This document shows, piece after piece, positions 1 to 7,922 of a stretch of 11,233 nucleotides of DNA. The notes beneath the pieces were generated by a model, which was not told the origin of the DNA, did not search any database, and was given only the letters and a program-made list of their open reading frames with translations. This DNA comes from Promethearchaeota archaeon. GTDB lineage: Archaea > Asgardarchaeota > Lokiarchaeia > Sigynarchaeales > SOKP01. Location: contig JAEOTL010000301.1 of assembly GCA_016839845.1 (NCBI GenBank), positions 1-11,233 on the forward strand. The letters are read 5' to 3'. Position 1 is the stretch's first letter; each line of letters begins with the position of its first letter. A program made the translations under genes and the position numbers.

Positions 1-2200
1 CCACTGCTGGAAAAACTTTGAAGCCCAACTCCATCGATTTGATACAAGAAAAAATAGTAAGTTCCTTGAGGGAGATCGACTTCCACTTCATAATAACTAC
101 TTTCAAGCCCCGTATTTTCTATAGTTATTTCAAAGACATTCCCTGGTGTGATAAGTGGATTTGATTCATTATCAATTATTAATTTATAAAATTCTATTCC
201 TGAGTGATCATATACTTCTTCCCAATCAAAATAGATTTGATTACTTATTTCCCCTTTGGGGAAATCTATTAATATCGGGGGTAATGGTGAGGTGGTATCT
301 CTTACTTCTAGGAAACTGATGATGGATGCCTTATTATCGTTATTATCTTCCGCAATTATTTCATAATTACAGATACCTACTTTTGTCGGAGTAAATTTTT
401 GGAATTGCCATACATCTCCACCAAGATCTCTCATTGAAGAATTTAAACCTTCATAATAACATTGGACATGTTTTATACCAGACATGTCTGAGGTTTTGAC
501 CAGAATCACTGTAGAATTACCTAATTCTAATGGCTCTGTATGGTTAGTTAAGAGTTCAAGAGTTGGAGTCGTAGTATCAACAACTTGGATTGAATCTTTT
601 AAAAATCCCCAATTCTTACGGTTATCTTCCATATATATTGTGTAAGTATAATTTCCCGTATTTGATGGGGTCCAAGAATTAAATTGCCACTTATTTCCCC
701 CGATATTATTCATAGATTGGTTATCTGCACCAAATTCGATTAAAACTTGATTAATCCCTGAAGGATCCATAACATCAATTGTTATTATTTCTGTCCCACC
801 AAGTTCCAAGGGATCTGCCAATTCAGTTAAATTTGAGTACGTGGGAGGTGTTTTATCAGGCCCAAAAAGATTAGAAACATTAATTCTACCGTGACCATAA
901 TAAGGATCAAAACCAGGAGCTCCTAAATCTACGGCTGATCCATAAATTAAAGATTCAATCTGACTTGCATTGTTGGTTGGATAGGCACTTTTAAGCAGAG
1001 CTGCAAGGCCGGATACGTGGGGGGCAGCCATAGATGTACCATAGACATAATCATAATAAGAACCTTGAATATCATATGGAACTGTAGAGTAGATATCTAC
1101 TCCTGGTGCCGCAACATCTATCCAGGCACCGAAATTAGAAAAATTTGTTTTAAGATCTTGCTTATCTGTTGCACTAACTGCAATTACTTTTGGATAAGCT
1201 GCGGGATAACGTGGAACACTAGAGTTTTCATTCCCCGCAGAAGCAACTACTATAACATCATGTTCTATTGCATAATCAAGTCCCTCTTTTAGAGTTTGAG
1301 AAAGTGAATTACTCCCCCAACTGCAACTAATAATGTGTGCTCCCATATCCACAGCATGTATTATTGCTACCTTACAATCTAAATCAGATCCCGTGCCTGA
1401 AGCACTAAAAGCTTTTTCAGCGATAATAGAAACATTTGCAATTCCTGAAAGACCTTCTGTATTATTAATAATAGCTGCTATTGTGCCAGTACACTGAGTA
1501 CCATGAGAATGATCATCCATAGGATCGTCATCATCATTGACCCAATCATATCCTAGCGGTAAATAATTTTCATCGAGATCAGGATGAGTATAATCAATTC
1601 CAGTGTCAACTACAGCGACAATAACATCAGGTGACCCGATTTCATAATCCCATGCTGACTCCATCCCAATAAGTGATAGATCCCATTGATAATCAGCATA
1701 ATGTTCATCGTTGGGAATAAAATCCAGTTTATTATAAAAATTAGGTTCAACATATTCAATACCTTGAATGTTTTTAGACTCAAAAATAAAGTCTTCAATC
1801 ATTTCCAATGAAACATAGACAAGGTTCGTGTTTAAATAATCAGAACTATCAAGAAATCCTCCATCATACTTTGAAATGAACTTTTTAACCTGATGAGATA
1901 ATTCCATAGTATTTCTCTTAAGAATAAACTCAACTTTGCTATCTTCTCGAAATTTCACTAGAGAATTATCTAAGAATGAGACAGAATCCTCTGTTCCGAA
2001 AAGATTTGAATTATTAGCTGTTATTACACCCCAATACACAATTTTACTTTGTAATTCTACTCTTTCTACATCATTTACATCAATGTTTATTTTTGTAACA
2101 ATATTTTCGCTTGAATTTGAATTGATTATAGGAAATAAATTGAATAAAAAAACCGTCGATATAAAAACAAAAATTATCGTAAAATAACCTAATTTTTCAT
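1..2200 (-). CDS. Secreted subtilisin-like serine protease (S8) with tandem Ig-like domains, C-terminus beyond window
   Basis: An extracellular or cell-surface S8 endopeptidase. Numbering assumes the ATG at 2200-2198 plus one missing A (see findings). A signal peptide (Lys-Lys then a hydrophobic stretch, residues 1-25) is followed by a divergent propeptide to about 150. The catalytic domain carries Asp199 (DTGIDYTHPDL), His233 (HGTQCTG), oxyanion Asn324 (SAGNE) and Ser390 (GTSMAAPHVSG), so the triad is complete and activity is expected. After about residue 450 come two similar Ig-like domains (about 453-541 and 542-634), each closed by a DTT(S/T)P linker. An FN3-like domain with an FDWEE strand starts near 635 and is cut by the window edge. 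Many N-x-S/T sequons suggest glycosylation. The reading frame is open from 2219 to 1, but its only upstream codons are non-canonical starts. The fold and family are certain; the substrate is unknown. Confidence 0.93.
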
Positions 2201-2235
2201 TTCTTCTTTTAAATAAAATTCAACCCACCCTTGAT

Positions 2236-2246
2236 TATTATATTTG
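2236..2246 (-). promoter_or_regulatory. Probable TATA box of the subtilase gene
   Basis: On the minus strand the sequence AAATATAATAA, preceded by GGTTC, fits an archaeal TATA box. Its centre is about 41 bases before the ATG at 2200, which would put the transcription start near 2216 with a leader of about 15 bases. That start lies inside or after the only alternative, non-canonical in-frame codon (ATT at 2219), so it favours the ATG. Position and composition are the only evidence. Confidence 0.45.
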
Positions 2247-2663
2247 AACCTTCCAAATTGAAAAAAAGCTTCCCCTAGCTTTCTTCGTATAATCAGTGAC
2301 TGTATTTACTTCTTACTTAACAAGAAATAATTAAAACCCCTATATTAGAGCATATCCCCTTTTCAAAAAAACAGAAGATAATCCATTTATTTAAATGTTT
2401 ACTTTGTCCTAGGACTTCTAGGAAATTCTAAATCCACACCCCCTAAATGTTTTATTAAACGTTAATCATTCGATCAGCGGAATTGAAACACTGAATATTT
2501 CAAAAATCCTGAGTTATACTCAATTATTAAAGGGTTTTCCAACCTATTTCAATTATAGAATGAATTCTTCTGAATAATAATAAAAAATGTCGGATACTCC
2601 CATAAATTTTATTGATTTAATGTATTTGTTAAATTAGAAGTAATATGCATTTTTCAACAGATA

Positions 2664-2672
2664 TTTTTTAAA
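2664..2672 (+). promoter_or_regulatory. Probable TATA box of the permease gene
   Basis: TTTTTTAAA is centred about 29 bases before the ATG at 2697. No SD sequence lies between them. This is the geometry expected of a leaderless archaeal transcript that begins at or next to the start codon. An ATG at 2692 is out of frame and stops after two codons, so it is not the start. Confidence 0.45.
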
Positions 2673-2696
2673 GTAATCACCATTCCTTTTCATGAA

Positions 2697-3989
2697 ATGA
2701 ACCTTCCCGCAATAATCGTTATTTTAGTCTTATTTGCGATTTTGATGGCATTTTTTTCTCAAAATAAAATAGATTATTTTCCGATTGCACTCCTCATTGG
2801 AGCTGTTGCGGTAATTTTTATGATTAGAATGGGCATTCAAGAAGGGGAGATTCTTGGATTTATCAATTTTAAGACCATAATATTTGTTTTCGCCATGCAG
2901 ATCGTCGTCTATTACGCCACTCGCAGCCATATTGTAGATTATATCACAATCAAATTGATTTTATTTACTAAAGGGAATAACCGGCTCTTCTTCTATATAA
3001 TATGTTTGTTTACAGGTATTATTGTAGCGTTTATTGAGGATTTAACCCTCTCTTTAATCTTAGTTCCATTAATCTATAGAACGTGCCGAATTTTAGATAT
3101 TCGTGCAGGCACTTATATGATGGGAATGACCATTACCATTAATATCGGTGCGATTCTGACTCCTATCTCAAGTTTAAAGAATTTAATAATTGGTGAAGAA
3201 TTTAACTGGGGATTTGGGGAATATTTTGCCAATATGGGAATTTTATTTTTAATAACATTAATTTCTACAATATTTTTGATGGACCGATTCATAGTAAAAA
3301 AGGAAGAAAAACCTACAGAAAGAAACAAGAAGATTTTATTAGAAATGCTCGATCCAGGAATGGTAATTGAAGATAAGAGGAGATTTCGGACGACAGCAAT
3401 AATTATTCTGGCTACATTTGTGTTTATGTTCATGGGGATCCAACCTGCTCTCGTAGCAATTATCTCCGCTGCGATTCTACTACTTATTCACTTAAAAGAT
3501 TCAAATTTTTCAGATATTAAGAATGAAATTTCTTGGAGAATTCTCATAATTTTTGCGATTTTATTCATACTTTCCAATTCTCTCTCTGTATTTGGTTTTT
3601 CAGAGTTAATTTCTTCTGGTTTGGTAGGTCTTTCAAAAGGGAATATTTATATCGCTGTATTGATAACCTTAAGCATTTCTTCACTCTTATCCGCATTTTT
3701 AGCAGGTACACCGGTGACTATCATCCTTCTCCCGATTTTTTCAGCTCTCATAGGTGAAGGCTTTTTTCCTAACCCGATTATTATTGCATTCATTGGGGGT
3801 GTTAATATGGCGGGTAATTTCTTACCACAAGGTTCTGCGTGTGATCTTCTTACTTTATCCCTAGCAAAAAAGAATAAAGTACGGAACTTAGATTATAAAC
3901 GCTTACTAAAAACTGGCGGATTATTCGCTATTTTTCACTTTTTAATTATCTTGGGCTATACGATGCTATACACTTTAATTCTAAGTTAA
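2697..3989 (+). CDS. IT-superfamily permease (ArsB/SLC13/citrate-transporter-like)
   Basis: A 430-residue polytopic inner-membrane protein with about ten or eleven hydrophobic segments in two similar halves, split by a charged loop (about 200-232). Each half has the re-entrant-loop signature of the ion transporter superfamily. The first half has FIEDLTLSLILVP (112-124) and NIGAILTPISSLKNLIIGE (149-167). The second has AGTPVTIILLP (336-346) and GGVNMAGNFLPQGSACD (367-383). Family members move anions such as arsenite, citrate, dicarboxylates or sulfate, or exchange Na+/H+. The substrate cannot be read from the sequence. No ArsR, ArsA or ArsC homologue is nearby, so an arsenite role is not supported. 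The Asn usual in the first helix-break motif is replaced by Glu-Asp-Leu. The gene stands alone, with a likely leaderless start, and is separated from the next gene by a palindrome. Confidence 0.85.
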   Translation: MNLPAIIVILVLFAILMAFFSQNKIDYFPIALLIGAVAVIFMIRMGIQEGEILGFINFKTIIFVFAMQIVVYYATRSHIVDYITIKLILFTKGNNRLFFYIICLFTGIIVAFIEDLTLSLILVPLIYRTCRILDIRAGTYMMGMTITINIGAILTPISSLKNLIIGEEFNWGFGEYFANMGILFLITLISTIFLMDRFIVKKEEKPTERNKKILLEMLDPGMVIEDKRRFRTTAIIILATFVFMFMGIQPALVAIISAAILLLIHLKDSNFSDIKNEISWRILIIFAILFILSNSLSVFGFSELISSGLVGLSKGNIYIAVLITLSISSLLSAFLAGTPVTIILLPIFSALIGEGFFPNPIIIAFIGGVNMAGNFLPQGSACDLLTLSLAKKNKVRNLDYKRLLKTGGLFAIFHFLIILGYTMLYTLILS

Positions 3990-4030
3990 GAACTTGGAAA
4001 ACTGAAGGATGGAGATTGTTTTTAATTTCA

Positions 4031-4069
4031 CCTTAATAAATTATAATTTCATTAAGGAGCGCTTTTTTA
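4031..4069 (+). repeat. AT-rich palindrome with following T-run: terminator or operator
   Basis: CCTTAAT (4031-4037) and ATTAAGG (4051-4057) flank AAATTATAATTT (4038-4049), itself a perfect 12-base palindrome. The whole 27-base element is self-complementary except for one unpaired C. It is followed by AGCGC and TTTTTT (4063-4068). Downstream of the permease stop this could be a hairpin-plus-T terminator. Upstream of the helicase gene the central TTATAA could instead be a TATA element inside an operator. A second small inverted repeat, AACAA/TTGTT, lies at 4074-4089. Confidence 0.5.
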
Positions 4070-4110
4070 ATACAACAATTAAAGTTGTTAGTTTTAGTGA
4101 TTAAAGAAAA

Positions 4111-6555
4111 GTGAAAGTTCTCAAGGAGCGCAAGGAATTCCATATATCGATAAAGGAAGTGATATATGCGACCTCAGAACGTCGTTATTATAATTCGGTG
4201 ATTCCTTTGCGCATTCGAGCCTCAAAAGGAACTGAAGTTCACCAAGCGCTCCAAAATAGTCGAAAAGAAACTGAAAAAACTTTTCAACGGGAGGTACTGG
4301 TAAAAATTGAAACTGAAGTTCAAGGCTGGAAGTTTGTCATTACAGGGCGCGCGGATATTGTCTATGAAAACGAAGGGACTTTGGTAATTGAAGAAATTAA
4401 GTCAGTATCAGACCTTGATAACTTCGATCTTGAATCAACTATAGCTGAGGAATATCGCTTGCAGTTGTTGTTATATAGTCACTATTTCCTCCAGTTAGGG
4501 AATCAAATTAAGTGTCATCTCGTATTAAGCGATATTTTTACTGAAAACGTTAAAATTATTGAAGTTCCCGCACAAGATCTATCAGAATACATTCAAACTC
4601 AATGTGAAACCATTTTAAATTCCTGGGAACTGGCTCGAAAACTTAAAAAAGAACAGCAGAAGCGTGCCAAAACAGTCATTTTTCCCTTCGAGAAATATCG
4701 CCCTCATCAAGAAGAAATCATCCAAAAAACTCTTCGATGCCTTCAAAAAAAAGAACGATTAATGCTATTAGCCCCTTCTGGTCTAGGTAAGACGGTTGGA
4801 ACTTTATATCCTGCATTAAAATATGCATTGAAGAAGAATTTACGTGTTTTCGTTGTCACCTCTAAAACCACACAGCAACGTATCTACAAAGAAACATTAC
4901 AGATATTTGCTAAAAAGAAGGCTCAGTTTAATTCAATCATTCTCACTGCGAAAGAGAAATTATGTATAAACAGCTCCTTTATTTGCGAGAAATCCATATG
5001 TCCCTACCTTAATAATTATGAAAATGTATCTTTGGACAAAGTTGTATCGGAAATGCTCACTAAGCAGGTCATCGATAGTCGATTCATACGAAAAATTGCT
5101 AAAACTCACACAGTTTGCCCCTTTGAAATTTCTCTGGATTGTTCTCTCCATTGTGACGTCATCGTAGGGGATTATAATTACGTTTTTCATCCTTACATCA
5201 AACTGAAGCGTTACTTTGACAAACCATATGATGATGCTCTATTAATTGTTGATGAGGCGCACAATCTCCCCTTCCGAGCAATGACCTATTATTCCCCAGA
5301 GCTAACCTTAAAATCTTTAAATTTTCTTGAAGAATACCTAGGCTCTCTCCATATATCTAAATCCCTTGAGGAGAAAGGTCGCGCTATCTATCAGAAGATT
5401 TCAAACTACATTAACAGCTTAATTAACCAGTTTCACGACATTACCCCTAAAAAACCAGTTCTCGTAAAATTCAAGAAAGAGATCTTCCACAAAGCATTGG
5501 AGGATTATGATGTATTTATTTTATCCTATATTCAAGCTGTTACTTCTCGACAAGGAGTTCAACCTGGGAAAAAGGATAAAGTCCTAGAATTTGCTTTGAT
5601 ATTACGCGAGTTTGCGACGATCTTAAAAGAAAGTGATGCTCCTGAGTATAGTGAATTGTTATACATAAAGGAAGGAAAAATCAAAATTTTATGCAAATCT
5701 GCTGCTCATAAACTTGAAAAAAGAATTAAGGGATTTCATTCAGTAATAATGCAATCAGCAACGTTATTTCCCCTAGATTACTTCCAAAATATGGTTGGGT
5801 ACCCTACCACTGCTCAGAAAATTCAATATCCCTCCTCTTTTGCTCAGGAGAATCGCCTTTATCTTCTAGTGCCCACCGTTTCCACTAAATATGAAGATCG
5901 TCGAGAGTCATATGATCTTATCGCATCAATAATCGCTAAGGCTGTGAATGTTAAACAGGGAAATTATTTAGCTTTTTTTCCTTCATTCGCTTATCTTAAA
6001 GCTGTTCAACGTGAGATCGAAACATATCCTATCTCAGTTAATCTCATTGTACAAGACAGAAAAATGAGCGAATCGAAACGTAAGAAATTTTTAAAGATGC
6101 TTCGCGCTCCTGATGAGAAATATCTACTTCTGGCAGTCCATGGGGGAATTTTCGGTGAAGGCGTAGATTTTACAGGAGATATGGCGATTGGGGCATTTAT
6201 TATCGGACCTGGACTACCCGCATTTTCGAAAGAGCAAGAATTAATGCAAAAATACTTTGAGTTCAAATGGAAGAAAGGATTTGAATATGCCTATCGAAAT
6301 CCGGGTATGATGAAAGTAATCCAAGCAGCTGGGAGAATTTTCCGAACATCAACCGATCGTGGATTTGTGATGCTCATTGGTCACAGATTTAGTACCCCCT
6401 ATTATAATAATGTTCTCCCGCACGATTGGACAATTGAAGAGCCCCCAGATCTTATCAAACGTATTCAATCTTTTTGGGAAATTGAGAAAACAGAAGTACC
6501 TCAAAAACCTTCTCTAATAACTGCAAATTTGCTTGATTTTATAAAAAAAGATTGA
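4111..6555 (+). CDS. PD-(D/E)XK nuclease fused to iron-sulfur XPD/DinG-type helicase
   Basis: An 814-residue DNA repair or processing enzyme combining a nuclease with an ATP-driven superfamily 2 helicase. Residues 1-175 form a RecB/Cas4-like nuclease: His44 in KGTEVH, Asp82 in GRADIV, Glu94/Glu95 and Lys97 in VIEEIKS, and the helical RLQLLLY motif with Gln118. The helicase shows YRPHQ at about 196-200, Walker A SGLGKT (223-228), DEAH (381-384), SAT (549-551), motif V GIFGEGVDF (679-687) and motif VI QAAGRIFR (738-745). Between Walker A and DEAH, Cys285, Cys292, Cys297 and Cys336 are placed as in the 4Fe-4S domain of XPD and DinG. All catalytic residues are present. Translation starts at GTG; a TAA two codons upstream in frame excludes a longer form. 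There is no clear SD. This architecture is known in bacteria, notably Firmicutes. It ends 4 bases before the convergent neighbour's stop. Confidence 0.9.
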   Translation: MKVLKERKEFHISIKEVIYATSERRYYNSVIPLRIRASKGTEVHQALQNSRKETEKTFQREVLVKIETEVQGWKFVITGRADIVYENEGTLVIEEIKSVSDLDNFDLESTIAEEYRLQLLLYSHYFLQLGNQIKCHLVLSDIFTENVKIIEVPAQDLSEYIQTQCETILNSWELARKLKKEQQKRAKTVIFPFEKYRPHQEEIIQKTLRCLQKKERLMLLAPSGLGKTVGTLYPALKYALKKNLRVFVVTSKTTQQRIYKETLQIFAKKKAQFNSIILTAKEKLCINSSFICEKSICPYLNNYENVSLDKVVSEMLTKQVIDSRFIRKIAKTHTVCPFEISLDCSLHCDVIVGDYNYVFHPYIKLKRYFDKPYDDALLIVDEAHNLPFRAMTYYSPELTLKSLNFLEEYLGSLHISKSLEEKGRAIYQKISNYINSLINQFHDITPKKPVLVKFKKEIFHKALEDYDVFILSYIQAVTSRQGVQPGKKDKVLEFALILREFATILKESDAPEYSELLYIKEGKIKILCKSAAHKLEKRIKGFHSVIMQSATLFPLDYFQNMVGYPTTAQKIQYPSSFAQENRLYLLVPTVSTKYEDRRESYDLIASIIAKAVNVKQGNYLAFFPSFAYLKAVQREIETYPISVNLIVQDRKMSESKRKKFLKMLRAPDEKYLLLAVHGGIFGEGVDFTGDMAIGAFIIGPGLPAFSKEQELMQKYFEFKWKKGFEYAYRNPGMMKVIQAAGRIFRTSTDRGFVMLIGHRFSTPYYNNVLPHDWTIEEPPDLIKRIQSFWEIEKTEVPQKPSLITANLLDFIKKD

Positions 6556-6559
6556 ATAA

Positions 6560-7261
6560 TTATGTGGATAATAGCCCCTTAAAAATCGCATTCCACTCTG
6601 GAAAGGATAAAACGTTATTCACACTACACACATGGTTTAAATCATAAGTTTCAATTATATCTTTCATTTTTTGCGCGCCTTCGAGTGTTGGTTGAGGTGG
6701 ACCGTATGGATTTAATCGAAACTCCTCACCTGAACCGACTAGATAATCACATAATAAGAGCACATCTTCAAAGATGAAGAACGTAAAGCCAGGGGTATGT
6801 CCATTTATGTGAAATGCATTAATTTCAGCAAAATCGAAATTTGATTTGAAAAGCTTATCAAAGGCATAATTACGAGTGAGAATTGTTTCACTATCATCTA
6901 TGTGAATCCAAAGTTTCGCCTTGAAGTGTTTTTGATATAGAGTTGAAGCGCCCAAAAAATGGTGGTGCGTAAATAAAATAGCGTTCATTGGTTCTACTTC
7001 CTCTCTAAACGTTGAGGGACAATCAATCATTACAGTCCCCTCACTGGTGTTTATTTGATAAGCAGCATGTTCTACACCTAATCGTGGAGCAGAATTTAAT
7101 CGTGATACTTTCTCAGTTACCTTCGTACTTACAACTTCAAATCGTTCTGAGCATTTTTCAGCAGTAATAAACTGATTTTTTGATGCAAAACAAAAAGGAC
7201 AATTGTCAGGTAAATATCCTACCATATTAAACCCACAATTCTGACACACATATTGTTCCAT
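6560..7261 (-). CDS. Ribbon-domain metallo-beta-lactamase-fold protein with altered metal site
   Basis: A 233-residue cytosolic protein. Residues 1-30 form a rubredoxin- or rubrerythrin-like ribbon with Cys6-x2-Cys9 and Cys21-Pro-Phe-Cys24. The rest is a metallo-beta-lactamase (MBL) fold: the VMIDCPS strand, FTHHHFLGA, INGHTPG and the LLLCDYL strand. The canonical HxHxDH motif is reduced to His99-x-His101 with Leu103 and Gly104 in place of Asp-His. His155 and Asp172 remain. The last metal histidine appears replaced in the VNNV segment (Asn215/216). One metal site may survive, or the reaction may differ from hydrolysis; glyoxalase-like or redox-linked roles are possible. I chose ATG 7261 rather than GTG 7267 because the SD AAAGGTG (7273-7267) covers that GTG and sits 5 bases before the ATG. 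It is divergent from a bacterioferritin-like gene. Confidence 0.8.
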   Translation of the reverse strand: MEQYVCQNCGFNMVGYLPDNCPFCFASKNQFITAEKCSERFEVVSTKVTEKVSRLNSAPRLGVEHAAYQINTSEGTVMIDCPSTFREEVEPMNAILFTHHHFLGASTLYQKHFKAKLWIHIDDSETILTRNYAFDKLFKSNFDFAEINAFHINGHTPGFTFFIFEDVLLLCDYLVGSGEEFRLNPYGPPQPTLEGAQKMKDIIETYDLNHVCSVNNVLSFPEWNAIFKGLLST

Positions 7262-7339
7262 CTTCACACCTTTTTTTGATAATTTTGTCTGTCTTTATTA
7301 TTTATGGAGAATATTTATCTTCATTAATAAATAATTTAG

Positions 7340-7376
7340 TTATAATTTAACGAGAGGGTAAATTAAAAGAGGTGAT
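7340..7376 (+). promoter_or_regulatory. TATA-like box and SD site of the ferritin-like gene
   Basis: TTATAATTTA at 7340-7349 resembles an archaeal TATA box. Transcription would begin near 7370, just at the strong SD GAGGTGAT (7369-7376), which lies 3 bases before the ATG at 7380. The 118-base gap to the divergent MBL-fold gene must serve both genes, so shared regulation is possible, but I see no clear operator in it. Confidence 0.5.
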
Positions 7377-7379
7377 AAT

Positions 7380-7874
7380 ATGGAAAAAGTGAAACCATCT
7401 CAGGAATTATTCAAGATGCTAAATGATGCACTGGCACGTGAATTAAAAGTATCAGTGCTCTATATGCTACAGCATGCGATTTGGAATGGAAAGACTTCTA
7501 CATCAAAAAACGAGCTAAAAGAGTCTAAATCAAAAAAGTTTGTAGCAACTCATTGGCCAATTTATCTTCCAGGTATTAGTCTTAAGAAGACTGCCATAAC
7601 AGAAATGAGACACGCTGAAAGAATTGCTGAAAGGATAACCCTCCTTGGAGAAGAGATCATAAGAGAAGTACCTGCTTACATTATAGGTGAGTCTCCTAAG
7701 GAAATTTTGGAAATTGACAAGAATGAAGAAACTTCAGCTATTGAACTTTACAATCGAATAATTGAAATGGCCAGAAAAGAAGGAGATGAAATTACCGTTA
7801 AAATGTTTAAGAAAATTCTTTCCGATGAGGAAGGGCATTATAAGAATTTTTCAAACCTACTAGAGTCTGTCTAA
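7380..7874 (+). CDS. Bacterioferritin-like diiron (ferritin superfamily) protein
   Basis: A 164-residue four-helix-bundle protein likely to oxidise and store iron or to detoxify peroxide in the cytosol. The diiron ligands are all visible in order: Glu21 (ALARELKVS), Glu75-x2-His78 (TEMRHAER), Glu122 (AIELYNR) and Glu150-x2-His153 (DEEGHYKNF). The length is near the family norm, but the spacing from Glu21 to Glu75 is 54 residues against about 33 in classical bacterioferritin. The reason is a Lys/Ser-rich stretch (about 37-54) and a WPIYLPG segment between the first two helices. No obvious haem-ligand Met can be assigned with confidence. The start is fixed by the strong SD upstream. It is divergent from the ribbon/MBL-fold gene, suggesting a joint role in iron or oxygen stress. 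Confidence 0.88.
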   Translation: MEKVKPSQELFKMLNDALARELKVSVLYMLQHAIWNGKTSTSKNELKESKSKKFVATHWPIYLPGISLKKTAITEMRHAERIAERITLLGEEIIREVPAYIIGESPKEILEIDKNEETSAIELYNRIIEMARKEGDEITVKMFKKILSDEEGHYKNFSNLLESV

Positions 7875-7922
7875 TTGTACGAGATTTAATAGGCAAATAT
7901 TTAAGGAGAATTATAAATCTAA

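Larger units (their letters stand above)
2223..2696. other. 474-base intergenic region between two divergent genes
   Basis: I find no convincing gene, tRNA or structured RNA here; stops are frequent in all frames. It separates the divergent subtilase and permease genes and should hold both promoters. A palindromic TCCTAGGA occurs at about 2407-2414, with a related TCTAGGA just downstream. A TTGAAA/TTTCAA inverted repeat with a 9-base spacer lies at 2483-2503. Both are weak signals in such AT-rich sequence. The length is unusual for this otherwise compact window. Confidence 0.6.

Noticed and set aside
1017..1292. Plus-strand open frame opposite the subtilase catalytic domain
   Set aside because: It lies antisense to the conserved Ser and Asn motifs of the protease and its product has a random composition.
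1936..2187. Plus-strand open frame opposite the subtilase propeptide and signal peptide
   Set aside because: The minus strand carries the coherent protease; this frame has no SD and no recognisable features.
2483..2503. TTGAAA/TTTCAA inverted repeat, similar to the ATTGAAAT/ATTTCAAT repeat at 8919
   Set aside because: Six-base arms of A and T in this AT-rich region are likely by chance, and there is no shared neighbour that would link the two sites.
2697..3989. Arsenite efflux assignment for the permease
   Set aside because: The fold is shared by many IT-superfamily carriers, and no ArsR, ArsA, ArsC or ArsM gene is nearby.
4960..5190. Minus-strand open frames inside the nuclease-helicase gene (also 6006-6266)
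   Set aside because: They are antisense to well-conserved helicase motifs and are explained by codon bias of the real gene.
4111..6555. Defence-island reading of the nuclease-helicase
   Set aside because: Neighbours are a permease, an MBL-fold protein and a ferritin; no Cas, restriction, toxin or mobile-element gene is present to support it.
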